DNA of 64,000 nucleotides from Gemmobacter nectariphilus DSM 15620 (GTDB taxonomy: Bacteria > Pseudomonadota > Alphaproteobacteria > Rhodobacterales > Rhodobacteraceae). Of this stretch, positions 53,903-63,588 are shown piece by piece. The DNA is taken from positions 62,001-126,000 of the forward strand of contig NZ_AUCM01000011.1 of assembly GCF_000429765.1 (NCBI RefSeq). The letters are read 5' to 3'. The position numbers and the translations under genes are program-made. Under the pieces are notes generated by a model, which was not told the origin of the DNA, searched no databases, and worked only from the letters and a program-made list of their open reading frames with translations. Positions within the stretch are counted from its first letter, which is position 1, and the number at the start of each line of letters is the position of its first letter.

Positions 53903-53932
53903 GCGGGGATATTTGGATCAAGGCGAAAATGG
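53903..53932 (+). repeat. Intergenic repeat family 1, core copy
   Basis: GCGGGGATATTTGGATCAAG and GCGAAAATGG, between the GntR gene (start 53808) and the glycosyltransferase gene (end 53939). The core is identical to that at 20,413-20,437 but no hairpins are attached. Confidence 0.7.
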
Positions 53933-53938
53933 GGTCGG

Positions 53939-54859
53939 TCACGCCGGATCCAGACCGGGAAAGCGCGCGGCGACCTTGCGGCGCAAACCCAGCTTGGCCT
54001 GACGCAGCAGGCCCTGATCGGCCAGCGCCGTGACCAGATCGGGGCGCGCGGTCTGGATGCGGTCATAGAACTGGTCGATCCCGTCGGGCGTCGCGGCCTG
54101 AAGCCAGGCCTGCATCGCGGGGCGGTATTGATAGGCACCTTTCGACAGCCGATAAGGCAGGCGCGCTTTCCACAGTTCGGCATCCTGGGCATGGAAATGC
54201 AGCAGGGCAAGGTCAGGGTGGAAGCGCCCGCCAAAGACCCAGTCGCCATGTTTCCAGCGAGCACCGTGGATGCGCGGGATCATCCCCTGAACCCCGGTGC
54301 GAAAGAAGCATTTGCCGACGGTATGGCTGAGCATTCCCTTGTCCAGCAGATCGCCAAGCGGGCCGTAAAGCTGCGCCGCCATGTCGCCGGCATCGTCGGG
54401 CAACTGGCGGCGGAAGGCGCGGGCCGTGAAAATGTCATCGGGCAGTGCAGGGTCGTGCAGCGCCTCCCACGGCTCGGCGCGGACGATATGGCGGTCTGCG
54501 GGCTGATCGGCCAGCATTTCGGCCACGGGAACATCCGCCAGCAGGAATTCGTCAACGTCGAAATGCCCGATCCAGTCGAGCCCGGCCTTGCGCAGGATAC
54601 GGCCGATGTTCTTGATCTGCCGCACCTGATGGGTATCGGGGCGGGTGCCGGCAATGGTCTGCCAATAGGGATCGTCGCAGCGGATGACAGTGATGCCGTC
54701 CTGCCCCGACAGCAGATCGGCGGCCGGATCGTCCGGGTCGTCGAAATGCAGCCAGATGCGGTGGGCGCCCAGATCCAGATGATGGGCGGCAAAGGCCAGC
54801 ACCTGATCGGCCGGCGCCTTGACGGTGGCCGCGACGCCCCAGCGCGGCAGGCGCGTCAT
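53939..54859 (-). CDS. Glycosyltransferase family 2-like protein
   Basis: 306 aa, PF13704 (Glyco_tranf_2_4) type. N-terminal AATVKAPADQVLAFAAHHLD, LHFDDPDDPAADLL, then the DxD-type metal motif GHFDVDEFLLADV, and a helical C-terminus with PYRLSKGAYQYRPAMQAWLQ. It probably adds a sugar to a surface polysaccharide or lipid; donor and acceptor are unknown. Its start shares one base with the stop of the mltB gene (TGATG). Confidence 0.83.
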   Translation of the reverse strand: MTRLPRWGVAATVKAPADQVLAFAAHHLDLGAHRIWLHFDDPDDPAADLLSGQDGITVIRCDDPYWQTIAGTRPDTHQVRQIKNIGRILRKAGLDWIGHFDVDEFLLADVPVAEMLADQPADRHIVRAEPWEALHDPALPDDIFTARAFRRQLPDDAGDMAAQLYGPLGDLLDKGMLSHTVGKCFFRTGVQGMIPRIHGARWKHGDWVFGGRFHPDLALLHFHAQDAELWKARLPYRLSKGAYQYRPAMQAWLQAATPDGIDQFYDRIQTARPDLVTALADQGLLRQAKLGLRRKVAARFPGLDPA

Positions 54860-56022
54860 CAGAGCCGCTCCAGCAAGGTGGTGGTCGGCCAGGCATCGGC
54901 AGGCAGGCCAAGGCGCGCCTGTTCCTTTTGCACCGCGATACGGGTCAGCGCGCCAAGGATGCCGTCGATCTTGCCGACATCATGCCCGCGCGCCTGCAAC
55001 TTGCGTTGCAGCGCCTTCATCTGATCCGGGGACAGGGCAGGATCGGGCGTGCCGGGGCGAAAGGCCGGGGCGCCCTCGATCCTGGTGGCGAAATAGGCCG
55101 CCGTGGTGACGTAGACGAAGCTTTTGTTCCACTCGAACAGGGTGTGGAAATTCGGATAGGCCATGAAGGCCGGCCCCTTGCGCCCTTGCGGCAGCAGGAC
55201 CGACCCTTGCAGGCCAGGCGCCAGCGTGCCGCTGCGAGCGGTCACCCCCATGGCCGCCCAGTCCGCCGTGGGCAGCGCCTTGTCCACCCCGGTCTGCGAC
55301 CAGTCCAGATCGGCAGGCAGCACGATTTCCTGAAGCCACGGCTGCCCTGCCCGCCAGCCATGGTGGCGCAGCATGTTCGCCCCCGACAGGATCGCATCGG
55401 GGACCGAGGTTTTCAGTGTCACCTTGCCATCGCCATCGCCATCGACGCCGCGGGCCAGGATATCGGCGGGCAGCATCTGCACCATGCCGATCTCGCCCGC
55501 CCAGGCGCCGGTGGTGGTGGCGGGGTCAAACTCGCCGAGTTCCCACATGCGCAGCGCGGCCAAAGCCTGCGGGCGGAACAGGCCGGGGCGGCGGCAATCA
55601 TGGGCCAGTGTCACCAGCGCGTTCAGCGTGTTGAAATCCCCCTGATAGCCGCCGAAATCGGTTTCAAACGCCCAGAAGGCCAGCAGGATCCCGCGCGAGA
55701 CGCCATAGTCCGCCTCGGCCCGGTCGAACAGCGCCTTGTGCTGGCGCGCCTTGGCGACAGCGGTATCGCTGCGGTTCTGGCTGATCAGGCTGCGGGAAAA
55801 TTCGGTGAAGGTCTTGCGGAACACACCCTGCGCGCGGTCGGCGGCCAGAACCTTGGGGTCGGGCGCAGCGGTGCGGAAAAAGCGGTCTACCCCGGCGGGC
55901 GCATGGCCCGCCGCCACAGCCTCGGCTCTCAGCGCGTCCAGCCAGCTGCCAAAAGGGCCGCCACAGGGCACCTCGGCCATGGCAGGGGTGGCGGCAAGCA
56001 TCAGGGCAAGGGTCAATCGCAT
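54859..56022 (-). CDS. mltB: Lytic murein transglycosylase, MltB family with peptidoglycan-binding domain
   Basis: 387 aa. Signal peptide (MRLTLALMLAATPAMA), transglycosylase domain with catalytic Glu in LLAFWAFETDFGGYQGDFNT and GEIGMVQMLPADILARGVDG, then a PG_binding_1 domain at about 330-387 (MKALQRKLQARGHDVGKIDG, then ILGALTRIAVQKEQ). The signal lacks a lipobox, so it is periplasmic rather than a lipoprotein. Start at 56022 with CGGAGTG upstream. Third transglycosylase or endopeptidase gene in the window. cobD is 58 nt upstream. Confidence 0.92.
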   Translation of the reverse strand: MRLTLALMLAATPAMAEVPCGGPFGSWLDALRAEAVAAGHAPAGVDRFFRTAAPDPKVLAADRAQGVFRKTFTEFSRSLISQNRSDTAVAKARQHKALFDRAEADYGVSRGILLAFWAFETDFGGYQGDFNTLNALVTLAHDCRRPGLFRPQALAALRMWELGEFDPATTTGAWAGEIGMVQMLPADILARGVDGDGDGKVTLKTSVPDAILSGANMLRHHGWRAGQPWLQEIVLPADLDWSQTGVDKALPTADWAAMGVTARSGTLAPGLQGSVLLPQGRKGPAFMAYPNFHTLFEWNKSFVYVTTAAYFATRIEGAPAFRPGTPDPALSPDQMKALQRKLQARGHDVGKIDGILGALTRIAVQKEQARLGLPADAWPTTTLLERL

Positions 56023-56080
56023 CGGGCACTCCGGGTCTGGCGGGACCAGCATACCCGGCAAGGCGGCGCGGAAAAGGGCG

Positions 56081-57001
56081 TTATCCGCACGAAATCAGGG
56101 CAATCAGCGCGACCAGGACCAGCATCAGCCCCCAGACCCGCCAGAGCAGGCCAACGGCCGCGTCGATGTCATCCGGCCCGGCATCGCGGCGGCCCTCGGG
56201 GTGCACGAAGGGCTGATCGGTCATCCGCCCGTGATAGCTGCGCGGCCCAGATACGGCGACGCCCAGCACCACGGCCATGGCTGCCTCGGGCCAGCCGGCA
56301 TTGGGCGAGCGATGGCGCGGGGCATCGCGCAGCACCACGCGGGCGGCATCGGGCCGCCAGCCCGCCAGCGCCAGAAGCACGGCAGACAGCCGGGCCGGGA
56401 TCAGGTTCAGCACATCGTCCAGCCGCGCGGCGGCCCAGCCGAACTGTTCATGCCGCGGGGTGCGGTGGCCGATCATGCTGTCGGCCGTGTTGACCACCTT
56501 GTAGATCAGGATCCCCGGCAAGCCGCCGATCAGGAACCAGAAGGCCGGGGCGATCACGCCATCCGACAAATTCTCGGCCGCGCTTTCGATGGCCCCGCGC
56601 GACACCGCAGGCGCGTCCATCGCCGCCGTGTCGCGCCCGACGATGCGCGCGACCATCCGCCGCCCGTCCGCCAGCGAGATCCGCAAGGCATCGCCCACCG
56701 CCTGAACATGATCGGCCAGCGAACGCTGCGCGAGCAAGATCGCACCGCCCAGCATTTCCCAGACCGGGCCAAAGGGCAGCGCCGCGACAAGGCCGCCCAG
56801 GGCCCCTGCCCCGACCACCAGCAGCACCACAGCCGCGATGCCCCGCATCTTGCGGTTTGTCCCCCGGTTCAGCCGCGCATCCAGCACTGCCACCGCCCGG
56901 CCCATCAGCACAGCCGGATGCGGCCAGCGATCCCACAGCCAGCGCGGCTCGCCCAACAGGGCATCCAGCAGCATCGCGGGGATCAGGATCAGGGCGTGCA
57001 T
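56081..57001 (-). CDS. cobD: Adenosylcobinamide-phosphate synthase
   Basis: 306 aa integral membrane protein, CbiB/CobD family, which attaches aminopropanol (phosphate) to adenosylcobyric acid. Conserved regions: [54 protein letters not shown] and [15 protein letters not shown]. The expected short-chain cobalamin cluster genes are not beside it. GGAGG site before the start at 57001. No B12 riboswitch is recognisable in the 241-nt leader. Confidence 0.93.
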   Translation of the reverse strand: MHALILIPAMLLDALLGEPRWLWDRWPHPAVLMGRAVAVLDARLNRGTNRKMRGIAAVVLLVVGAGALGGLVAALPFGPVWEMLGGAILLAQRSLADHVQAVGDALRISLADGRRMVARIVGRDTAAMDAPAVSRGAIESAAENLSDGVIAPAFWFLIGGLPGILIYKVVNTADSMIGHRTPRHEQFGWAAARLDDVLNLIPARLSAVLLALAGWRPDAARVVLRDAPRHRSPNAGWPEAAMAVVLGVAVSGPRSYHGRMTDQPFVHPEGRRDAGPDDIDAAVGLLWRVWGLMLVLVALIALISCG

Positions 57002-57242
57002 CGGGCCTCCGGGATCGGTTGCATGGGGTTATCAGGCAGCGCCGCGCGCGCGTCCAGACCGGACATCGGGCCAATGCGGCCAATCGCTGCGGCAAACCCT
57101 GCTTGATGCGCGGCGACAGACATTTATTCATGGCGCCATGAAACGCGCGCCTTCCGCAGCCGCCCGACGGGCAGTGACCTGCCCCCTGGTCGATGGCCCC
57201 GGTCTGTCGAAGGCCCGCACAACCCCAAAGCGGGACCAGACC
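57002..57242. other. Divergent gap between cobD and hydrolase
   Basis: 241 bases. A possible plus-strand promoter TTGATG, 17 nt, ATTCAT lies at about 57,101-57,129. A longer in-frame start of the hydrolase (57138) lies within the gap but has no similarity. I see no B12 box and no other gene. Confidence 0.35.
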
Positions 57243-58034
57243 ATGACCACGAACGACCAGCCCACACCCCAGGATCACCGCATCCCCTGTGGCGACGGCC
57301 ATATCTTTGCCCGCGACTGGGCGGGGCGTGACACCAAGGTGCCCATCGTGCTGCTGCACGATTCGCTTGGGGCGGTGACGCTTTGGCGCGACTTTCCCGA
57401 ACGCCTTGCCAAGGCCACCGGGCGCCGGGTCATCGCCTATGACCGGCCGGGCTTTGGGCAATCGTCGCCGCGCACCGATGTGCTGTCCCCCGGCTTCGTG
57501 GCCGAGGAAGCCCATCACGTCATCCCGGTTCTGTGCGATGCGCTGGGGCTGACCCGGTTCATCGCCTGCGGGCACAGCGTGGGCGGGGGCATGGCGGTGG
57601 AAACCGCCGCCGCCCACCCCGATCGGGTCGCGGCGCTGATCACGATCGCCGCACAAGCCTTCATCGAAGACCGCACGCGCGAGGGGATCCGCGCGGCGAA
57701 GGCCGCCTTTGCCGACCCTGCCGAACTGGACCGGCTGGCCCGCCACCATGGCACCAAGGCGCGCTGGGTGCTGGATGCCTGGACCGAAACCTGGCTGTCA
57801 CCCGGCTTTGCGGACTGGTCGCTTGACCGCGCGCTGTCAGGGGTGAAATGCCCCGCCCTTGTCATGCACGGCGAGCGCGACGAATACGGATCGCACGCCC
57901 AGCCCCGCCAGATCGCGGCGGCGACGGGTGGCCAGCTGGTGATCCTGCCCGGCACCGGCCATGTCCCTCACCGCGAGGCGACGGATCTGACCATCGCCAC
58001 CATCCGCGATTTCCTGCAAACCGCGCAGGTCTGA
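57243..58034 (+). CDS. Alpha/beta-fold hydrolase
   Basis: 263 aa. Oxyanion loop VLLHDSLGAVTLWRDFPERL, nucleophile Ser in ACGHSVGGGMAV, Asp in MHGERDEYGSHAQP and His in LPGTGHVPHREATDL give a full catalytic triad. Typical of esterases, C-C hydrolases and haloperoxidase-like enzymes; substrate unknown. I use the 57243 start (GGGA upstream); an ATG at 57138 would add 35 unlikely residues. 12 nt from the convergent GST gene. Confidence 0.87.
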   Translation: MTTNDQPTPQDHRIPCGDGHIFARDWAGRDTKVPIVLLHDSLGAVTLWRDFPERLAKATGRRVIAYDRPGFGQSSPRTDVLSPGFVAEEAHHVIPVLCDALGLTRFIACGHSVGGGMAVETAAAHPDRVAALITIAAQAFIEDRTREGIRAAKAAFADPAELDRLARHHGTKARWVLDAWTETWLSPGFADWSLDRALSGVKCPALVMHGERDEYGSHAQPRQIAAATGGQLVILPGTGHVPHREATDLTIATIRDFLQTAQV

Positions 58035-58046
58035 CCCCGCAGGCGT

Positions 58047-59033
58047 TCAAATCTGCGGCGCTGCCCGACCATGCGGCGCCGCAAAGTCGATCACCGGGTT
58101 GATGGGCAGAATCCGGTTCGGGTTTATCGTGTCGTGGCTATAGTGATAGTGCCGCACGATGTGATCGAGCTTGACCGTATCAGCCACCCCCGGCACCTGA
58201 TACAGCGCGCGGGTGTACGCCCAAAGGTTCGGAAAATCGACCAGCCGGTTGCGGTTGCACTTGAAATGCAGGTGATAGACCGGGTCGAACCGCACCAGCG
58301 TGGTGAACAGCCGCCAGTCGGCCTCGGTCACGACGCCGCCGACCAGGAACGGCGCGCGCGACAGATGGTCCTCCAGCCAGTCCATCGTGTCGAACACCTC
58401 GCGCACGGCCTCGTCATAGGCGGCCTGCGTGGTGGCGAATCCGGCGCGATAGACCCCGTTGTTGAAGCCGCGATAGATGCGGGTGTTCACCGCCTCGATC
58501 TGGTCCCGCAGCGGTTCGGGCCAGAAATCGCGGCCATTGCCGGTGATCCCGTCAAAGGCCGAGTTGAACATGCGGATGATCTCGGCGCTTTCGTTCGACA
58601 CGATGCGGCCGGTCGCCTTGTCCCATAGCACCGGCACGGTCACGCGGCCCGACATGTCAGGCACCGCACGGGTGTAGAGGTCGCGCAGGAACGGCAGGCC
58701 GAATTGCGCATCGCCCGTCGCCCCCGGAAAATCGGTGGCAAAGGTCCATCCATCGTCCAGCATGTCCGGATGGACCGCCGACACGTCGATCAGCCCTTCC
58801 AGCCCCTTGAGCGCCCGGAAGATCAGCGTCCGATGCGCCCAGGGGCAGGCGTAGGACACATACAGATGATAGCGCCCCGGCTCGGCCCGGAAGTCGCCAT
58901 CGCCCGACGGGCCGGGCGCACCATCGGGGGTGATCCAGTTGCGGAACCGGGCCACCGTGCGCTGAAACCGGCCGCCGGTGCTGGCGGTGTCGTACCAAGC
59001 GGGATCCCAGTTCCCGTTCACAAGCTGACCCAT
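58047..59033 (-). CDS. yqjG: Glutathionyl-hydroquinone reductase-like GST (Xi class)
   Basis: 328 aa, YqjG/ECM4 type. Active-site Cys in HLYVSYACPWAHRTLIFRAL; FVGGVVTEADWRLFTTLVRF and KCNRNRLVDFPNLWAYTR are the alpha-domain signatures. These enzymes reduce glutathionyl-(hydro)quinones by a Cys-thiol mechanism and often clean up after aromatic degradation. Site AAAGGAAA before the start at 59033. Divergent from the small hypothetical gene. Confidence 0.9.
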   Translation of the reverse strand: MGQLVNGNWDPAWYDTASTGGRFQRTVARFRNWITPDGAPGPSGDGDFRAEPGRYHLYVSYACPWAHRTLIFRALKGLEGLIDVSAVHPDMLDDGWTFATDFPGATGDAQFGLPFLRDLYTRAVPDMSGRVTVPVLWDKATGRIVSNESAEIIRMFNSAFDGITGNGRDFWPEPLRDQIEAVNTRIYRGFNNGVYRAGFATTQAAYDEAVREVFDTMDWLEDHLSRAPFLVGGVVTEADWRLFTTLVRFDPVYHLHFKCNRNRLVDFPNLWAYTRALYQVPGVADTVKLDHIVRHYHYSHDTINPNRILPINPVIDFAAPHGRAAPQI

Positions 59034-59243
59034 GGCATTTCCTTTCTGTTGCCGCCTACCTAGGGGCCTTGCCTCGCCTTGGGAACATCCGCGTGGCGCG
59101 CAGAAAGGGCTGCATCTGCGCACATCCGGACAATCCGCAGAGTTGCTCTCTTGCCACGCCGCCCGTCTGCTGGGCATAAAACCGCAGAATCGCTTGAAAT
59201 TCCGGCACGTTGCGGCAGAGTTGAGGCAGGGAAGGGAAAAGCC

Positions 59244-59594
59244 ATGCTGGAATTTCTGCCTGCCGATGTGCGTGAGGGGCTCATGCGCGCCCAGCGCCGC
59301 GCGCCCGCGCGCCGCCGCAAACTGGCGCTGCACCTGGGGGATGCGGTGTTCCCGATTCTGCGCATCTGGGACAGCGGGTTCGCCATCGACGCAAGCCGCC
59401 TGAACCGCCTGCGCGGGTTTGTGGAAATCCACGAGGGGGCGCGCCCCTTGCTATCGTGCCTGATCGTCGCCAGCGACCTGGCCGAGGGCGAGCTGATCTG
59501 CACCTTCAAGCGCGCGACCCCGATCCAGGACCGCGCCGCGCTGGATTACGAACTGCCCGAGGACCAGCCAACGGTGCTTCTGCCGCGGCAATAG
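59244..59594 (+). CDS. Conserved hypothetical protein, 116 aa
   Basis: Starts MLEFLPADVREGLMRAQRR with a very basic segment (APARRRKLALHLGD) followed by a beta-rich core (VFPILRIWDSGFAI, FVEIHEGARPLLSCLIV, ELICTFKRAT). No catalytic motif or TM helix is seen. Strong site GGGAAGGGAAAA. The ILRIWDSGFAID / GELICTFKRAT arrangement recalls PilZ-like or barwin-like small beta folds, but I would not name it. Confidence 0.72.
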   Translation: MLEFLPADVREGLMRAQRRAPARRRKLALHLGDAVFPILRIWDSGFAIDASRLNRLRGFVEIHEGARPLLSCLIVASDLAEGELICTFKRATPIQDRAALDYELPEDQPTVLLPRQ

Positions 59595-59619
59595 GCTTTC
59601 ATCTTTCCAGAAATACCCG
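59594..59619 (-). repeat. Intergenic repeat family 1, core copy
   Basis: Minus strand reads CGGGTATTTCTGGAAAGATG and AAAGCC, directly at the stop of the 116-aa gene. It is the first of three structured elements in this gap. Confidence 0.65.
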
Positions 59620-59650
59620 ACTGGGGCGCCAGCGGGTCAACGCGGGGAAA

Positions 59651-59786
59651 TGAGACCACCGCTTCGGCCGCCTTCGGGCCGCAAGGTCTGCTCACCTACC
59701 ACCGTCGCGCGTCGCGTTCCGACGGCCCAGCACGGACCCCACGGCATTTCCTGCCCCGGGGTCCCATTCGTCTGTCTCCGAATTTT
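59651..59786. ncRNA. Candidate structured RNA of about 130 nt (strand unclear)
   Basis: Gap with three nested stems. AGACC/GGTCT (59653-59657 with 59685-59689) encloses CGGCC/GGCCG. CCGTCG (59702-59707) pairs with CGACGG (59720-59725). GGACCCC (59734-59740) pairs with GGGGTCC (59758-59764) around GGCA/TGCC. At the right end ATTCG pairs with CGAAT followed by TTT, a possible plus-strand terminator. It matches no family I know (checked against RNase P, SRP, tmRNA motifs) and has no long open frame. Confidence 0.4.
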
Positions 59787-59793
59787 CCACGGC

Positions 59794-59850
59794 CGCCGGT
59801 AGGTTCGCCAAGGGGTCAAGAACCGACCGGCGCGGGGGTGTGCCCCCCGC
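59794..59850 (+). repeat. Intergenic repeat family 2, copy B
   Basis: Outer stem CGCCGGT (59794-59800) pairs with ACCGGCG (59826-59832) around AGGTTCGCCAAGGGGTCAAG and AACCG. A second hairpin GCGGGGG-TGTGC-CCCCCGC follows. Just downstream of the M20 gene on the opposite strand. Compare copies at 11,449 and 35,637. Confidence 0.7.
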
Positions 59851-59865
59851 CCGGAAAGATAGCTC

Positions 59866-61038
59866 TCAGCCCGCCGCCAGGGGCAGGCGCCGCTCGACCA
59901 GCCGCGCCATGATGGATGCCCCCACGGGCAGCACTTCGGTATCCAGAACGAAACCCGGATTGTGCAGACCGACCGTGCCGGCATGGCCCACCCGGCAATA
60001 GGCGCCGGGCACCAGACGCAGCATGTCGGCGAAATCCTCGGATCCGGTGGCGGGTTCTTCGGTATCGCTGACCTTGTCATCGCCGACGATATCGCGCGCC
60101 GCTTCCAGATAGGCATCCGACAGATCGCCATCGTTGACCAGCACGTCAAAGGCATTGCGCAGATCGGCCTCGATCTCGACACCGTGCGCCAGGGCGTAAC
60201 CGGCGCAGATTTCCTTCATCCGCCGGGCGGCCATGTCATAGACCTCGTCCTTGAAATAGCGGATCGTGCCGGCCAGCGTCGCGGTTTCCGGCACGACGTT
60301 ATAGGCGGTGCCGGCATGGATCTGCGTCACCGACAGCACCAGCATGTCCAGGGGATGCAGGTTGCGGCTGTGGATCGTCTGCAGCTCGCTGGCCAGCGAG
60401 GCGGCGATCAACAGCGAATCCTTGCCGTTGTGCGGCTGGGCGGCATGGGCGCCCTTGCCCTTGATGCGGATGTCAAAGAACGCCGCCCCCGCCATCGCCG
60501 CCCCGCGGGTGATGCCAAAGGTGCCCGGCTTGCCGTTCGGGGAATTGTGCATCCCGTAGACCTCGTCGCAGGGGAACCGCTCGAACAGCCCCTCGGCGAT
60601 CATGCGGCGCGCGCCGCCCATGCCTTCCTCGGCCGGCTGAAAGATCAGCACGACGGTGCCGTCAAAATCGCGGTTCTCGGCCAGGTATTTCGCGGTGCCC
60701 AGCAGCATGGTGGTATGCGCATCATGCCCGCAGGCGTGCATCTTGCCCGGCACGGTCGAGGCATAGGGCAGGCCGGTGGTTTCCTGCACCGGCAGCGCGT
60801 CCATGTCGGCGCGCAGCCCGATGCGGCGGTTGCCGCGGCCCTTGCCCTTGATGATCCCGACAACGCCGGTGCCACCGATCCCTTCATGCACCTCGTCGAT
60901 GCCCCAGGCGCGCAGCTTTTCGGCCACGATCCCGGCGGTGCGCACCTCTTCGAACCCCAGTTCGGGATGGGCGTGCAGATCGCGGTAGATCGCGGTCAGT
61001 TCGGGGGCATGGGCTGCGATGGGGGGCAGGATGGACAT
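59866..61038 (-). CDS. M20 family amidohydrolase (hippurate-hydrolase/IAA-amino-acid-hydrolase type)
   Basis: 390 aa M20D enzyme that deacylates N-acyl amino acids. Metal/catalytic region: [44 protein letters not shown] and GSEDFADM in order. [16 protein letters not shown] is the dimer lid. Start at 61038 (MSILPPIA). Divergent from tex with 125 nt. Substrate range cannot be fixed: hippurate, N-acetyl or indole-3-acetyl conjugates are all possible. Confidence 0.9.
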   Translation of the reverse strand: MSILPPIAAHAPELTAIYRDLHAHPELGFEEVRTAGIVAEKLRAWGIDEVHEGIGGTGVVGIIKGKGRGNRRIGLRADMDALPVQETTGLPYASTVPGKMHACGHDAHTTMLLGTAKYLAENRDFDGTVVLIFQPAEEGMGGARRMIAEGLFERFPCDEVYGMHNSPNGKPGTFGITRGAAMAGAAFFDIRIKGKGAHAAQPHNGKDSLLIAASLASELQTIHSRNLHPLDMLVLSVTQIHAGTAYNVVPETATLAGTIRYFKDEVYDMAARRMKEICAGYALAHGVEIEADLRNAFDVLVNDGDLSDAYLEAARDIVGDDKVSDTEEPATGSEDFADMLRLVPGAYCRVGHAGTVGLHNPGFVLDTEVLPVGASIMARLVERRLPLAAG

Positions 61039-61163
61039 GGGGCGCGCTCCTTGATGGGGTGATCACATGCTGGCGCGCAGCCGCCGCCACTGCAACCCCG
61101 GACTTGCGGGATGGCGGCGGTTGGGGTTACCTGCCCGCCCGGTCCCGGATGAAAGGTTGCGCC

Positions 61164-63479
61164 ATGGCCCCCACCCCCGAAGTCGCCCGCCAGATCGCCC
61201 TGACGATTGCCGCCGAAATCGGCGCGCGCGCCGATCAGGTCGCCTCGGCGGTGGAATTGCTGGACGGGGGCGCGACGGTGCCGTTCATCGCCCGCTACCG
61301 CAAGGAGGTGACGGGGGGTCTGGACGACACCCAGCTGCGCAATCTGGCGGAACGGCTGGTCTATCTGCGCGAATTGCAGGCCCGGCGCGAGGCGGTCATC
61401 GCCTCGATCACCGAACAGGGCAAGATGACGGACGATCTGTCCGCCAGCATCGCCAAGGCCGCAACCAAGGCCGAGCTGGAAGACATCTACCTGCCCTACA
61501 AGCAGAAACGCCGCACCAAGGCGATGATCGCGCGGGAAAACGGCCTTGGCCCGCTGGCCGAGGCGATCCTGGCCGACCGCGCCGCAGATCCGGCCGTGCT
61601 TGCGGCCGGATACATCACCGAGGCGGTGCCGGATGTGAAGTCCGCGCTGGACGGCGCGCGCGACATCATTGCCGAAGGTCTGGCCGAGAATGCCGAGCTG
61701 AAAACCCGCCTGCGCGACCTTCTGCGCCGCGATGCCCGCCTGACCTCGCGCGTGATCGAGGGGAAAGAGGCCGAGGGCGCCAAGTTTTCGGACTATTTCG
61801 CCCATTCGGAACCCTTTGGAACCTGCGCGGGGCACCGGGCACTGGCGATGTTCCGCGGCCGGAATGAAGGTTTCCTGAGCCTTGATCTGGAGATCGACCC
61901 GGATGCCGCGCCGGGCATGGGCCGGGCCGAGGGCATGGTCAAGGGCGCGCTGTCGGTCGCGCGCGGGGGCAAGGGAGATGAGTGGCTGGCCACTGTCGCC
62001 GGCTGGTGCTGGCGGGTGAAGCTGCGCCCCTCGCTGACGGTCGATCTGATGATGGAACTGCGCGAGCGGGCCGAGGAAGAGGCGATCCGCGTCTTTGGCC
62101 GCAACCTGAAGGATCTGCTGCTGGCGGCGCCGGCAGGCGGGCGGGCGACCATGGGGCTGGACCCTGGCATCCGTACCGGGGTCAAGGTCGCGGTGGTGGA
62201 CGCCACCGGCAAGCTGGTGGAAACCGCCACCGTCTATCCGTTCCAGCCGAAAAACGACCTGCGCGGGGCGCAGGCCACGGTCGGGGCGCTGATCGTCAAG
62301 CACGCGGTCGATCTGATCGCGATCGGCAACGGCACCGCGAGCCGCGAGACGGAAAAGATGGTGGCCGATCTGCTGGCGATGATGCCGGGGGCGAAGAAAC
62401 CCACCAAGGTCGTGGTGTCCGAGGCTGGCGCCTCGGTCTATTCGGCCTCGGAACTGGCGGCGCAGGAATTCCCCGATCTGGATGTGTCCTTGCGCGGCGC
62501 GGTTTCGATTGCCCGGCGGCTTCAGGATCCGCTGGCGGAACTGGTCAAGATCGAGCCGAAGTCGATCGGCGTGGGCCAGTATCAGCATGACGTCGACCAA
62601 CACCGCCTGGGCCGCGCGCTGGACGCGGTGGTCGAGGATGCGGTGAACGCGGTCGGGGTCGATCTGAACACGGCCTCGGCCCCGCTGCTGGCACGGGTGG
62701 CAGGCATCGGGCCGGGGCTTGCGGAAACCATCGTCAGCCACCGCAATGCGAATGGCCCCTTTGCCACGCGGCGCGATCTGCTGAAGGTCAGCCGGCTGGG
62801 CCCCAAGGCCTTCGAGCAATGCGCGGGCTTTTTGCGCATTCCGGGCGGCAAGGAACCGCTGGATGCCTCGTCCGTGCACCCCGAGGCCTATGAGGTCGCG
62901 CGCCGCATCGTTGCCGCCTGCGGGCGCGATCTGCGCACGCTGATGGCCGACCCCACGCCGCTGCGCCGGCTGGAGCCGCGCGATTTCGCGGATGAGCGGT
63001 TCGGCCTTCCGACGGTCAAGGACATTCTGGCCGAACTGGAAAAGCCCGGCCGCGACCCGCGGCCCGCGTTCAAGACCGCAACCTTTACCGATGGGGTCGA
63101 GGAAATCACCGATCTGCGCGTGGGCATGCTGCTGGAAGGCACGGTGACGAACGTGGCCGCCTTTGGCGCCTTTGTCGACATTGGCGTGCATCAGGACGGT
63201 CTGGTTCATGTCAGCCAGCTGGCAGACCGTTTCGTCAAGGACCCGCACGAGGTGGTGAAGGCAGGCGATGTGGTCAAGGTGCGGGTGGTCGAGGTGGATG
63301 TGCCACGAAAGCGCATCGGCCTGACCATGCGCAAGGATGGCGGCGGGCGCGACGAGGCGCCAAAGCGCGGCGGCCCTCCGGCCAAAGGCGGGCGCGGGCC
63401 GATGTCGGCCGGGCCGAAGGGGGGCGAGGCGACCGGCGGCTTTGGCGCCGCGCTGCTGGACGCGATGCGCAAGCGTTGA
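61164..63479 (+). CDS. tex: S1 RNA-binding transcription accessory protein Tex
   Basis: 771 aa, standard Tex/Spt6-like length. N-terminal HTH region with [33 protein letters not shown], then TLQ-rich core; YqgF-like domain in the centre ([20 protein letters not shown]); helix-hairpin-helix pair with [21 protein letters not shown]-terminal S1 domain ([20 protein letters not shown]). Interacts with RNA polymerase and RNA. Start at 61164 ([10 protein letters not shown]) with AAAGG upstream; an in-frame ATG at 61149 is less likely. Confidence 0.95.
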   Translation: MAPTPEVARQIALTIAAEIGARADQVASAVELLDGGATVPFIARYRKEVTGGLDDTQLRNLAERLVYLRELQARREAVIASITEQGKMTDDLSASIAKAATKAELEDIYLPYKQKRRTKAMIARENGLGPLAEAILADRAADPAVLAAGYITEAVPDVKSALDGARDIIAEGLAENAELKTRLRDLLRRDARLTSRVIEGKEAEGAKFSDYFAHSEPFGTCAGHRALAMFRGRNEGFLSLDLEIDPDAAPGMGRAEGMVKGALSVARGGKGDEWLATVAGWCWRVKLRPSLTVDLMMELRERAEEEAIRVFGRNLKDLLLAAPAGGRATMGLDPGIRTGVKVAVVDATGKLVETATVYPFQPKNDLRGAQATVGALIVKHAVDLIAIGNGTASRETEKMVADLLAMMPGAKKPTKVVVSEAGASVYSASELAAQEFPDLDVSLRGAVSIARRLQDPLAELVKIEPKSIGVGQYQHDVDQHRLGRALDAVVEDAVNAVGVDLNTASAPLLARVAGIGPGLAETIVSHRNANGPFATRRDLLKVSRLGPKAFEQCAGFLRIPGGKEPLDASSVHPEAYEVARRIVAACGRDLRTLMADPTPLRRLEPRDFADERFGLPTVKDILAELEKPGRDPRPAFKTATFTDGVEEITDLRVGMLLEGTVTNVAAFGAFVDIGVHQDGLVHVSQLADRFVKDPHEVVKAGDVVKVRVVEVDVPRKRIGLTMRKDGGGRDEAPKRGGPPAKGGRGPMSAGPKGGEATGGFGAALLDAMRKR

Positions 63480-63515
63480 CCTGACCGTGCCGTTGCGCCA
63501 GTGGTGAGGGCGGAA

Positions 63516-63562
63516 CCGGGGGCCAGCCCCCGGACCCCCGGGGTATTTTTGGCAAGATGATG
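63516..63562 (+). repeat. Intergenic repeat family 1, short-hairpin copy
   Basis: Hairpin CCGGGGGC-CA-GCCCCCGG (63516-63533) then GGGGTATTTTTGGCAAGATG and ATGG. The second hairpin of the long form is missing. Lies between tex and the DeoR gene, in sense orientation. Confidence 0.7.
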
Positions 63563-63588
63563 GGGAACGGGGCCGGGAGGGCGCGCAT

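Noticed and set aside
57002-57242. A B12 riboswitch before cobD
   Set aside because: The B12-box (AGCCAGGAGACCTGCC-like) and its expected helices are absent on either strand.
59651-59786. RNase P RNA, SRP RNA or tmRNA in the structured gap near smpB-like context
   Set aside because: The invariant motifs (GAGGAAAGTCCGGGC, the SRP tetraloop/internal loop, tmRNA acceptor and tag) were not found.
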